A stretch of DNA of 64,000 nucleotides from Dorea sp. D27 (GTDB lineage Bacteria; Bacillota; Clostridia; Lachnospirales; Lachnospiraceae). The notes under the pieces are model-generated. The model ran no database searches and was not told the DNA's origin. It saw only the letters and a list, made by a program, of their open reading frames with translations. Below are positions 55,245 through 63,461 of the stretch, one piece after another (position 1 is the first letter of the stretch; each line of letters begins with the position of its first letter). The stretch covers positions 506,089-570,088 of the forward strand of contig NZ_KQ236744.1 in the NCBI RefSeq assembly GCF_001185345.1, in the 5' to 3' direction. A program made the position numbers and the translations under genes.

Positions 55245-56180
55245 CTATGCTTTCATGCTGATGGCCCGTCTGGCCGCGTCGACGATATGGTCCGCGGTGA
55301 GGCCGTACTTTTGATAGAGTTCGTCCTGGGTACCTGATTCTCCAAAGCAGTCCTCCACTCCGACACGGATGACAGGTACCGGACAGGTCTGAGACAGATA
55401 CTCGCTTACCGCGCTCCCGAGCCCTCCGGTGACCGAGTGGTCTTCGGCCGTTACAAAGGCCTTTGTCTTCTTGGCTCTGTCCAGCAGCAGGTCTTCCGGC
55501 AGCGGCTTGATGGAATAGGTATTCAGGACGGTTGCATGTATGCCGGCGGAGCGGAGGGCGGAGGCGGCGAGAAGGGCCTGCTCTACCATAAGCCCGCAGG
55601 CTGCGATGGTGACATCGGCGCCTTCCCGCAGGACATCTGCCCCACCCGGGTAAAAGGACTTGTTTTCATCAAAAATGTCTTCCGCCAGATCGCGCCCGAG
55701 CCTGAGATATGCAGGGCCTTCGTGCTTGAGCATGGCTTCTACGGCAGCCTTTGTCTCGGTCACGTCAGCGGCGGCAAATACCTTGAAATTGGGCAGGGTG
55801 CGCATGACGGCTATGTCTTCCAGCGCCTGATGGGTCGCTCCGTCCTGCCCCACGCAGAGTCCGCTGTGGGTAGCGATAATCTTGACGTTCAGATTGGGAT
55901 ATGCCACCGCCTGACGTATCTGCTCAAATGGCTTCTCAGACACGAACATGGAAAAACCTACAATCAGAGGAAGAAGGCCGGCGGCTGCCATGCCGGCTGC
56001 CGTTCCAATCATGTCGGCCTCGCTGATGCCGACGCCGAACATACGGTCAGGCCAGGCTTCTGTAAAGCCTGTCAGTTTCAGTGCCCGGGCAGAATCGGCA
56101 TTCAGGACGACCAGGTTGTCATAATCCCCGGCACTTTTCATGACGGTGTCGATAAGCGTTGAGCGAAATGATTTTTTCAT
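55245..56180 (-). CDS. Transketolase, C-terminal (pyrimidine-binding) subunit, copy 1
   Basis: 311 residues. It has the Glu of the pyrimidine domain in VGISEADMIGTAAG, the THSGLCVGQDGATHQ loop that contacts the phosphate of the substrate, and a C-terminal transketolase domain (VTAEDHSVTGGLGSAV). It makes a heteromer with the next gene's product and transfers two-carbon units between sugar phosphates. AAAGGA lies nine bases before the ATG. It is the first gene of the minus-strand operon. Confidence 0.92.
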   Translation of the reverse strand: MKKSFRSTLIDTVMKSAGDYDNLVVLNADSARALKLTGFTEAWPDRMFGVGISEADMIGTAAGMAAAGLLPLIVGFSMFVSEKPFEQIRQAVAYPNLNVKIIATHSGLCVGQDGATHQALEDIAVMRTLPNFKVFAAADVTETKAAVEAMLKHEGPAYLRLGRDLAEDIFDENKSFYPGGADVLREGADVTIAACGLMVEQALLAASALRSAGIHATVLNTYSIKPLPEDLLLDRAKKTKAFVTAEDHSVTGGLGSAVSEYLSQTCPVPVIRVGVEDCFGESGTQDELYQKYGLTADHIVDAARRAISMKA

Positions 56181-56425
56181 AAATGATGGTCCTTTCTAAA
56201 AATTATTTTGTAAAATTTAGTTTATGCTCCAATTATAGATTATAATAAATGGATTGTAAATACTAAATAATGCACAATATATTGTGGGAAATATCAGAGT
56301 AAAAATGTATAAATACACTAAAATATAGCGATAATATAAAATGATAACTCCAAAAATAACGTGTTGAAAGCGGAGCAAAACTATGGGATAATAAAGCTAA
56401 GATGACAGAATGGGAGAAAAAGCAA
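56181..56425. promoter_or_regulatory. Divergent regulatory region with TTTAGT boxes
   Basis: Very AT-rich region between the minus-strand transketolase operon and the RpiR gene. TTTAGT/ACTAAA boxes occur at 56216-56221, 56262-56267 and 56318-56323. Facing the transketolase operon, TATAAT (minus strand, 56240-56245) has a TTTAGT box about 17 bases upstream, where a -35 would lie. The same boxes recur upstream of the binding protein at 58,696. Confidence 0.55.
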
Positions 56426-57304
56426 ATGGGTATGATTGAAAATGGACGTAATATTATGGCGACGACAAGATTTCTTCTGCCGAGCCTGACAGCGGCAGAA
56501 AAAAGAGTGGCAGAGTTTGTCCTGGCATCACCGAAGGAAGTTACCAGGATGTCTCTTAAAAAGCTGGCGGTAAGATGCGAGTGCGGGGAGGCGACCATTG
56601 TCAGGCTGTGCAAGACTATCGGGGTATCGGGGTATGCGGAGCTTAAAAGCCTGCTGGAAATGCAGCTTCAGATGCCTGCGGTCAAGGAGGAATCCGTACG
56701 CCTGAGCACCGGGCAGGGGATGGGAGAAATCGTGTCGAGAGTATTTGAGCTGAATATACTGAATCTGCGCAGGACGCTTGAGGTGGCCGCGGTAGAAGAG
56801 TATGAAAATGCATGTGAAGTGCTCTCGACTGCTAATAAGATATGCTTCTTTGCCATTGGTGACGCTATGTTTCCGTGCAGCTATGCGAGCCTGCGGTTCA
56901 GAAGGATTGGCTACGACTGTTATGCAGACAGCGATGCAGACGCGCAGATTGTGAACGCGTGCAACATGAAGGAAGGCGACGTGGCGATTGCCATCTCCCA
57001 CAGCGGCAGGACGATACAGGTGCTGGAGGCTATGCATATTGCGAAAATCCGGGGCGCCGCCACGATATGTATCACGAAAGCAGGAAAGTCGGAGCTTACA
57101 AAGTATTCGGATATTGTCTTATACAACGTGACGACGGATACGACGGTTGACAAAGAGATTATTGCCCGCAGGGTAGCTGAACAGGCTATGCTGGATGCGA
57201 TATACATGGGTGTGCTGCAGAAGATGGAATCCAATTCGTTTGCAAGACTACAGGAGGTTTCAGAGAATTTAAAGGTGAATAAATTGCCGGATAAAAATGT
57301 GTAA
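56426..57304 (+). CDS. RpiR-family transcriptional regulator (HTH + SIS)
   Basis: About 292 residues from the ATG at 56,426 (GGGAG nine bases upstream; an ATG at 56,402 lacks one). The N-terminal HTH_6 domain reads LTAAEKRVAEFVLASPKEV and MSLKKLAVRCECGEATIVR. The C-terminal SIS domain has FFAIGDAMFPCSYASLRF and AISHSGRTIQVLEAM for phosphosugar sensing. It probably senses a sugar phosphate made by the adjacent pathways and controls the divergent transketolase operon. Confidence 0.9.
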   Translation: MGMIENGRNIMATTRFLLPSLTAAEKRVAEFVLASPKEVTRMSLKKLAVRCECGEATIVRLCKTIGVSGYAELKSLLEMQLQMPAVKEESVRLSTGQGMGEIVSRVFELNILNLRRTLEVAAVEEYENACEVLSTANKICFFAIGDAMFPCSYASLRFRRIGYDCYADSDADAQIVNACNMKEGDVAIAISHSGRTIQVLEAMHIAKIRGAATICITKAGKSELTKYSDIVLYNVTTDTTVDKEIIARRVAEQAMLDAIYMGVLQKMESNSFARLQEVSENLKVNKLPDKNV

Positions 57305-57335
57305 GGTCGAGGAAAATCTGGGAGGAACAATCAAC

Positions 57336-58349
57336 ATGAAGTATAAAGCGAAGGATATTGCCCGGGAACTGGGGGTATCCCCGGCTACCGTATCTCTGGT
57401 TCTTAACAATAAGCCGGGAGTCGGCGAAGAAAAAAGAGAAGAGATCATGAAGAAGATCATAGAGCTGGACTGTGAGTATCTTTTGAAGGACGGGGGAGTT
57501 AAGCGAGGTGATATCGGATTTGTCATATATAAGTGTGGCGGGGCGATTGTGGATGAATATCCATTTTTCAACTATCTGTCCGAGAGCCTGAACAAGGCCA
57601 TCGAAAGGAACAGCTATACGATGACTATGATGTACCTGGATAAGAGCATGCCGCTGAATGAGAGGTATGTCGCACTGGAGAACTTCCGGTATGCCGGTTA
57701 TATCGTTTATGCGGTAGAGATGTATCCGGAGGATATGGAGATCTTCTCCAAGCTCAATGTCCCATGCGTATTTATTGACAATCCGTTTCCGACGCTTGCG
57801 GTGGACACGGTTACGGTGGACAATTACCTTGGTATATACCAGGGGTTTGAATATCTGTACCAGATGGGGCACAGGGAGTTCGGATACATCAAGAGCAAGG
57901 TGCCGATTCTGTGCTTTGAGGAACGGATGCAGGCATTTGAGGACTGCCTGCGCCGCAGAGGGCTTACGTTTGACACGGAACGGATTATGGAAGTGGGGTA
58001 TATGGAATCGGAGACGGAGCGGGACGTGGGGCGCTATCTGGACGGGCATCCGACGCTGCCGACCGCTTTTCTTGCGGATAATGATCTCCTCGCCTGCCGC
58101 GCGGTACAAGCCATGAAGAAGCGGGAGATAAAAGTACCTGACGAGGTGTCTATCGTCGGCTTCGACAACCGGCCGATCTGTTCGTTTACCGACCCGAAAG
58201 TTACGACGGTCCAACTGTCCGGTGATGAGATGGGTGAGATGGCCGTTGAAATGCTCATGGAAAAAATGAGCAACAAAAGGAAGCATACGGTAAAATATAA
58301 GCTTGGGACAAAATTAATTGTAAACGAAAGTGTGAAGAAATTAGTGTAA
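57336..58349 (+). CDS. LacI-family transcriptional regulator
   Basis: 337 residues from the ATG at 57,336, preceded by GGGAGG. The helix-turn-helix reads AKDIARELGVSPATVSLVL and the hinge follows (NNKPGVGEEKREEIM). The effector domain is a sugar-binding type 1 fold with FLADNDLLACRAVQAM near the C-terminal part. It follows the RpiR gene by 31 bases and precedes transporter 4, which it probably represses until sugar is present. Confidence 0.92.
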   Translation: MKYKAKDIARELGVSPATVSLVLNNKPGVGEEKREEIMKKIIELDCEYLLKDGGVKRGDIGFVIYKCGGAIVDEYPFFNYLSESLNKAIERNSYTMTMMYLDKSMPLNERYVALENFRYAGYIVYAVEMYPEDMEIFSKLNVPCVFIDNPFPTLAVDTVTVDNYLGIYQGFEYLYQMGHREFGYIKSKVPILCFEERMQAFEDCLRRRGLTFDTERIMEVGYMESETERDVGRYLDGHPTLPTAFLADNDLLACRAVQAMKKREIKVPDEVSIVGFDNRPICSFTDPKVTTVQLSGDEMGEMAVEMLMEKMSNKRKHTVKYKLGTKLIVNESVKKLV

Positions 58350-58371
58350 ATCAGGGAAACTAAAAATTTAG

Positions 58372-58415
58372 TAGTGTTTTTGCTAAAATTAATTTAGTAA
58401 AAACACTATTTTTTT
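58372..58415 (+). terminator. Terminator of the LacI-family gene
   Basis: TAGTGTTTTTGCTAAA (58372-58387) pairs with TTTAGTAAAAACACTA (58393-58408), one G-T step, and seven T residues follow. It also contains operator-like boxes, so terminator and operator functions may overlap. Confidence 0.9.
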
Positions 58416-58428
58416 ATTTGGAATTTAG

Positions 58429-58457
58429 TTGACACGACAAGATAAAGGTGATATAAC
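58429..58457 (+). promoter_or_regulatory. Strong promoter of transporter operon 4
   Basis: TTGACA (58429-58434) is a perfect -35. TATAAC (58452-58457) lies 17 bases downstream with TGA before it (extended -10). A leader of about 230 bases follows before the binding-protein gene. Confidence 0.9.
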
Positions 58458-58657
58458 TTGGTTATAAAGTCAAAAAACAGAGGGAAATCCGTTAAAAGTT
58501 AGTCAAAGTGCTACATTTCTCAAAATATTTATGAATTGTTCGATAAATTTAGAAAAAATAATTTAGTCGATAATTTATAAAAAATTTACTAAATAGCGGC
58601 TCCCCGTGACTGAAAAATTTAGGAGAAAGGAGGAACATCTCAAGGAGGCTTTGCAAC

Positions 58658-58699
58658 ATGCAAAAGGCAAAGGTTAAGTTTGAAAGGAGAAAATTATGA
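58658..58699 (+). CDS. 13-residue leader ORF overlapping the binding-protein start
   Basis: MQKAKVKFERRKL begins at 58,658, nine bases after CAAGGAGG, and stops with a TGA (58697-58699) that overlaps the ATG of the binding-protein gene (ATGA). The binding protein has its own AAAGGAG inside this frame. The arrangement suggests translational coupling. The peptide is very basic. Confidence 0.55.
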   Translation: MQKAKVKFERRKL

Positions 58700-59772
58700 A
58701 AAAGAAAATTGTTAGTTTATTATTAGTCGCAGCTATGGTATTGGCCATGGCAGGATGCGGAAGCAAAGATGACGGAAAGTCAGATGCAAAATCAGATGAA
58801 AAAAAGACAGAGGACACACAGGAAGCTGCTAACGCGAAAGCACTTGCAGACCAGGAATTTGACACGAGCTATGAGCCTAAGAAAGACGAATACAAAATCT
58901 ACTGTACATACAAATTGGTACATGCGTGGTATGACGCGATAGAAGTCGGCGTCAAAGCGGCGGTTGCCGATTTTGAGGACAGGGGTGTAACAATCGATTA
59001 CGAGTGGTATGCACCGGTCGAGCCTGATGCAGTTGACCAGGTCAACTCAATAGAGACTGCTGTAGGACAGGGATATGACCTTGTTGCCGTAGACGTCAAC
59101 CAGATCGAGACGACGCAGCCGGCAGTTGACGATGCTGTAGATGCAGGCGTCAAAGTGGCGCTGTTTGCATCTTCTGATATCCCGGATTCCAAGAGATCCT
59201 TCTTCGTAGGCAACAATGACAACTACGGCGATGGCGCTGCAATTGCTGAAGCAGTGTGTGAGAAGATGGGCAAAAAGGGCAAGATCGCTTTCCTGTCTGG
59301 TACCATCGGGGCATCCTCGCACGAACAACGTCTGGAAGCTTTCTACGATACGGTTGAGAAATATCCGGACATCGAAGTGGTGGATGACCAGAGAGACAAT
59401 GACTTCGTAGAAAAGGCGATTGAAATTACGGAAGCATGGATGCAGGCCTATCCGGATCTCAATGGTATCCTCTGCAACAACATGTCCAATCCTGTAGGAG
59501 CCTGTCAGGCTGTAAAAGATGCTGGCAAGAGCGGTGAAGTTATCATCGGCGGCATGGACCATGACCTCCGTACATTCAACTACCTGAAAGACGGTACGTT
59601 ATATGTTGCACAGGTTCAGAACTGCTACGATATGGGATACAAATTAATCTACAATGCTGTGAAATGTATTGACGGCGAAGATGTAGAAGAGATTACAGAC
59701 GTTGGATCAACATCCGTATACCAGGATCAGGCGGACGAGTACATCGACATGCTGTTTGGAGATGCAAAATAA
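58696..59772 (+). CDS. Sugar-binding lipoprotein of transporter 4
   Basis: 358 residues. The lipoprotein signal ends at lipobox MAGC, followed by an Asp/Lys-rich linker of about 40 residues and a periplasmic-binding-protein type 1 domain. HAWYDAIEVG and VTIDYEWYAP parallel the binding protein at 30,091. It is driven by a near-consensus promoter with operator boxes and a coupled leader frame. It opens a binding protein-ATPase-permease operon ending in transketolase genes. Confidence 0.94.
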   Translation: MKKKIVSLLLVAAMVLAMAGCGSKDDGKSDAKSDEKKTEDTQEAANAKALADQEFDTSYEPKKDEYKIYCTYKLVHAWYDAIEVGVKAAVADFEDRGVTIDYEWYAPVEPDAVDQVNSIETAVGQGYDLVAVDVNQIETTQPAVDDAVDAGVKVALFASSDIPDSKRSFFVGNNDNYGDGAAIAEAVCEKMGKKGKIAFLSGTIGASSHEQRLEAFYDTVEKYPDIEVVDDQRDNDFVEKAIEITEAWMQAYPDLNGILCNNMSNPVGACQAVKDAGKSGEVIIGGMDHDLRTFNYLKDGTLYVAQVQNCYDMGYKLIYNAVKCIDGEDVEEITDVGSTSVYQDQADEYIDMLFGDAK

Positions 59773-60077
59773 GCGGAAAGTAAACATTGAGTTTGGCACG
59801 ACGTGCAGACTGGCTGGCTGAGTCAAAGCGGGTGCCCGCAGACGATACGGCTGTCCGCGGCTAACCTTACGTAAGCTTCGCTTGGAAGCAGGGAACATCT
59901 TTTGTAAGGTTATATAATTCCACGCGATTATGTGAGCATGGTTGCGTGGAATTTTTATACCTTGATGCGCTGAGCGCACCTGATTGCAGAGTGCGGGTCA
60001 CAGATGAGGAAAGAGAAGAAATGTAGCACGAAACGGCAGCAAAGAGGATTGAAAAAAAGGTAGAGGAAGTGAATAAG
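59773..60077 (+). other. Structured intergenic region after the binding protein
   Basis: GCGGGTGCCCGC (59828-59839) is a palindrome, AACCTTAC (59863-59870) pairs with GTAAGGTT (59904-59911), and a terminator follows. The remaining 120 bases to the ATPase hold no clear promoter, so transcription probably reads through. Confidence 0.5.
59916..59957 (+). terminator. Internal (attenuating) terminator in transporter operon 4
   Basis: AATTCCACGC (59916-59925) pairs with GCGTGGAATT (59944-59953) and T residues follow. It parallels the terminator after the binding protein of transporter 2, giving excess binding protein over membrane parts. Confidence 0.85.
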
Positions 60078-61565
60078 TTGAGCGAATTCGTAATTGAAAT
60101 GAAAGGAATCACCAAGACCTTCCCGGGAACAAAAGCGCTGGATAAAGTCGACTTGAGCATCAAGCCGGGCGAGATCCATGCACTGCTGGGAGAAAACGGT
60201 GCAGGTAAGAGCACACTGATGAATGTCCTTACCGGACAGTACATCATGGATGAAGGCGAGATCTTCATGGACGGCAGCCCGGTCAAGATCTCATCCCCAA
60301 AGGATGCCTTCGGCAAGAATATCGTATTGGTTCCGCAGGAACTGAATCTGATTCCTGAAGCTACGATAGAGGAAAATATCTTTCTCGGGAATGAGAGAGC
60401 GAAAGGAACCTTGATTAACTGGAAAGAAACACAGAAAGAAGCAATCGAATTATTGAAGATTTTAAATGTTGAGATAGATGTGACCCGCAAAGTCAAGACA
60501 CTGTCTGCCGCATACCAGCAGCTTGTGTCTATCGCGAGGGCACTCGCCTATTCGCCCAGAGTGCTTATCCTGGATGAGCCGACGGCGGTGTTGACGAATA
60601 AAGAGGCCGTATCCTTGTTTGAATCCATGCAGAGATTAAAAAAAGAGGGGACGGCGATGGTATTCATCACCCACCATCTGGATGAAGTACTTGAACAGGC
60701 GGACCGTATGACTATCATGCGCGACGGCCAGCTTGTCAAAGTGGCGGAAGTCAAAGATATGACAAAGGAAGATATCATTACGGCCATGGCGGGCAAGAAG
60801 GTAGAACAGTCCCAGCACATTGCGAGAGAAGTATCCGGAGAAGTGTTCTTTGAGGCGAAGGAGCTGAACCGGGAAGGGGAGTTCCAGGATGTGAACTTCC
60901 AGGTGAAAAAAGGAGAGATCCTCTGTGTCGCAGGGCTGGTAGGCGCCGGCAGAACAGAGATATTCAAGACGGTATTCGGGATAACCCAGAAGGAGCCGGG
61001 CGGAAAGACGTTCGTGGAAGGAAAAGAGGTAGATATCAAGGATCCACGAGTGGCAATCAGGCTCGGCATGGGATATGTATCTGAGGAGAGACGGCATGAC
61101 GGCATCACGCCGGGAATGTCTGTGCTGGAAAATATGATGCTCCCTTCTTATGACCAGCTGAAGAAGAACGGCCTTATCAATTTCAAAGAAGCGTCACGGA
61201 TTGCAGATGATTACATCAGCAAGTTTAAGATCAAGACTGCAGGACAGGAGCAGCTTATCAAGAACTTAAGCGGCGGAAACCAGCAGAAAGTTATCGTTGC
61301 GCGCTGGATGGCCAAAGGTATCAAGATGCTTATTATGGATGAGCCGACAAGAGGTATTGATGTCAACGCCAAAGGAGAGATACATCAGCTGGTCAGAGAA
61401 CTGGCGGATAACGGGGTTGCGGTGGTAGTCATCTCTTCTGAGATGGAAGAAGTGCTGGCGCTCGCTGACCGCGTGATGGTCGTACACCAGGGAAGAATCA
61501 AAGGATATATCGAAGATGTAGACATGACCACAGAAGAAGACGTTCTGAAAGTGGCATTTCAGTAG
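60078..61565 (+). CDS. CUT2 sugar ABC transporter, tandem ATPase (transporter 4)
   Basis: About 495 residues. A TTG at 60,078 is ten bases after AGAGGA; a GTG at 60,069 is too close to it. Half 1: GENGAGKST, SAAYQQLVSIARAL, VLILDEPTAVL. Half 2: GLVGAGRTE, LSGGNQQK, LIMDEPTRGIDVN. All family motifs are intact. The partner permease downstream is frameshifted, so activity of this transporter is uncertain. Confidence 0.92.
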   Translation: MSEFVIEMKGITKTFPGTKALDKVDLSIKPGEIHALLGENGAGKSTLMNVLTGQYIMDEGEIFMDGSPVKISSPKDAFGKNIVLVPQELNLIPEATIEENIFLGNERAKGTLINWKETQKEAIELLKILNVEIDVTRKVKTLSAAYQQLVSIARALAYSPRVLILDEPTAVLTNKEAVSLFESMQRLKKEGTAMVFITHHLDEVLEQADRMTIMRDGQLVKVAEVKDMTKEDIITAMAGKKVEQSQHIAREVSGEVFFEAKELNREGEFQDVNFQVKKGEILCVAGLVGAGRTEIFKTVFGITQKEPGGKTFVEGKEVDIKDPRVAIRLGMGYVSEERRHDGITPGMSVLENMMLPSYDQLKKNGLINFKEASRIADDYISKFKIKTAGQEQLIKNLSGGNQQKVIVARWMAKGIKMLIMDEPTRGIDVNAKGEIHQLVRELADNGVAVVVISSEMEEVLALADRVMVVHQGRIKGYIEDVDMTTEEDVLKVAFQ

Positions 61566-61578
61566 GAGGGAATAGAAA

Positions 61579-62565
61579 ATGGGTAAAAAATGATTGATTT
61601 CTTTAAATCTACTGCAGGGATGGTGCTTATTGTGACGATTCTTGTAGGTATCGCGGTTCACGCTGCCACGGGCAACTTTTTCACGGCATATAACATCAGT
61701 ACGCTGACGCGTGCCGCTTCCTTTATCATCATCATCAGTTTCGGGCAGACGATCGTGCTCCTTACGGGAGGCATCGACCTTTCCGTGGCGGCCATCGGCT
61801 CTGTCAGCAGCATGTTCGCGGCAACCTTTTATGGTTGAGATGGGAATGAACTCTTATCTTGCAATTATCGTATCTTGCCTGCTTGGTATCGTATTCGGCG
61901 CGGTCAATGGATTCTTCATCGCTTATTTAAAGATTACTCCGTTCATCGTTACGCTGGCGACAGGGGAGATATACAAGGGAATCGTATACATTATCACGAA
62001 GGGCATGCCTATCGTAGGCGTCCCGGAGGATGCCCAGTTTATCGCTAACGGGGTCATCGGAGATATTCTTCCGACGATTGTAATCATCATGATCATCATC
62101 TGTGTCATACTGACCATCATGCTCAGGCGGACTAAATTCGGGCGCCACATCTTTGCGCTCGGCGGCAACCGGAACTGTGCAAAGATCGTTGGCATCAAGA
62201 CGGAGAGGGTGGAGATGATGGTGTACTGCTTAAGCGGACTTCTGGCAGCTACGGCCGGTGTGCTGATGACCTGCAAGCTGGCGTCCTTCCAGGCAAGCAT
62301 CGGGGCCAACTGGGTCATGCCTTCCGTAACGGCTTCGGTACTTGGCGGAACGTCTATGACCGGTGGTATCGGAGGGGTTGTCGGCACGGTAATCGGTGGT
62401 CTCTTAAGTGGTACGATATCCACATCCATCACGCTGATGCGTGTGTCATCTTACTGGGAGACGGTCGTTACCGGCGGCGTCGTTCTTATCGCGGTAGTCA
62501 TTGACGCTATGAAGGAAAACCCTGTAATGCGCGAGAAGATGGTGCGCATGTTCAAGAGAAAATAA
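61579..62565 (+). pseudogene. CUT2 sugar ABC transporter permease with two compensating frameshifts
   Basis: AGGAGGG stands eight bases before an ATG at 61,579, but after ATG GGT AAA AAA comes TGA at 61,591. One extra A in the run at 61585-61590 would join it to the next frame (MIDFFKSTAGMVLIV..., with LTGGIDLSVAAIG). That frame ends at a TGA after SMFAATFYG; removing one T from the run at 61827-61830 restores VEMGMNSYLAIIVS and the remaining 240 residues, including GGTSMTGGIGG. Both indels are in homopolymers and restore the original frame. Either the permease is inactive or the sequence carries two errors. Confidence 0.85.
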
Positions 62566-62612
62566 TTGGTGTGATACATAGACAGAGCGAGTCAAACAGA
62601 AAGGACGATAAT

Positions 62613-63461
62613 ATGGAAAATCTGAAAGCATTAGCCTACGGGCTGAGAGAAACCGTAATCGACATGATCGTCGAGGGGAAGGCGGGGCACATCGGCGGCG
62701 ACATGAGCGTGATGGAGATCCTGACGGAGCTGTACTTCTGCCAGATGAACGTAAGCCCGGAGAACCAGGACGACCCGGACCGCGACAGGTTCGTCATGAG
62801 CAAGGGGCACTCCGTGGAGGCGTACTACGCGGTGCTGGCGGAGAAGGGGTTCTTCGACAAGGCGGAGCTCGTCTCCACCTTCAGCAAGTTCGGCTCCAGG
62901 TTCATCGGCCACCCGAACAACAAGCTTCCGGGCGTGGAGATGAACTCCGGCTCCCTCGGCCATGGCCTTCCGGTCTGCGTCGGCATGGCGCTGGCGGGGA
63001 AGATGGACGGGCGCGGCTACCGGGTGTACACGGTGATGGGCGACGGCGAGCTGGCGGAGGGCTCCGTATGGGAAGGGGCCATGGCGGCCAGCCAGTACAG
63101 GCTCGACAACCTGTGCGCGGTGGTGGACCGGAACCGCCTGCAGATCTCCGGCAGCACGGAGGACGTGATGGGGCACGACGACCTGCATGAGAGGTTCGGC
63201 TCCTTCGGCTGGCACGTGATCGACGTGGCGGACGGCAACGACATGGATGAGCTGCATGCGGCGTTCGGGGAGGCGAAGACGGTGAAGGGGCAGCCCACCG
63301 TGCTGATCGCCAACACGGTGAAGGGAAAGGGGTCTTCCGTGATGGAGGACAAGGCGAACTGGCACCATAAGGTACCGAACGAGGAGGAGCTTATGCAGAT
63401 AAGGAAGGATCTGGGGGAAAAGAAGGCAGAGCTTGAAAAGGAGGGGACGCTTCATGGCTAA
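62613..63461 (+). CDS. Transketolase, N-terminal (TPP-binding) subunit, copy 2
   Basis: 282 residues from the ATG at 62,613 (AAAGGA upstream). The TPP motif is GDGELAEGSVWEGAMA with the Asn in VVDRNRLQ, and GHIGGDMSVMEIL and SKGHSVEAYY are early motifs. It is moderately similar to the copy at 54,405. From about 62,640 onwards the DNA is strikingly GC-rich with GCG/GGC/CTG codons. Gene order is N then C, and it overlaps the next gene by eight bases. Confidence 0.92.
   Translation: MENLKALAYGLRETVIDMIVEGKAGHIGGDMSVMEILTELYFCQMNVSPENQDDPDRDRFVMSKGHSVEAYYAVLAEKGFFDKAELVSTFSKFGSRFIGHPNNKLPGVEMNSGSLGHGLPVCVGMALAGKMDGRGYRVYTVMGDGELAEGSVWEGAMAASQYRLDNLCAVVDRNRLQISGSTEDVMGHDDLHERFGSFGWHVIDVADGNDMDELHAAFGEAKTVKGQPTVLIANTVKGKGSSVMEDKANWHHKVPNEEELMQIRKDLGEKKAELEKEGTLHG

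Larger units (their letters stand above)
58359..58593. promoter_or_regulatory. Cluster of ACTAAA/TTTAGT operator-like boxes
   Basis: ACTAAAAATTTAGT (58359-58372) is a perfect inverted repeat with two central bases. CTAAAATTAATTTAG (58383-58397) is a second, wider one. TTTAGT also abuts the -35 (58424-58429) and recurs at 58562-58567, with ACTAAA at 58588-58593. The box overlapping the promoter is placed for repression. Confidence 0.55.

Noticed and set aside
55437..56162. Plus-strand open frame of 241 residues
   Set aside because: It is antisense to the transketolase C subunit and has no family signature.
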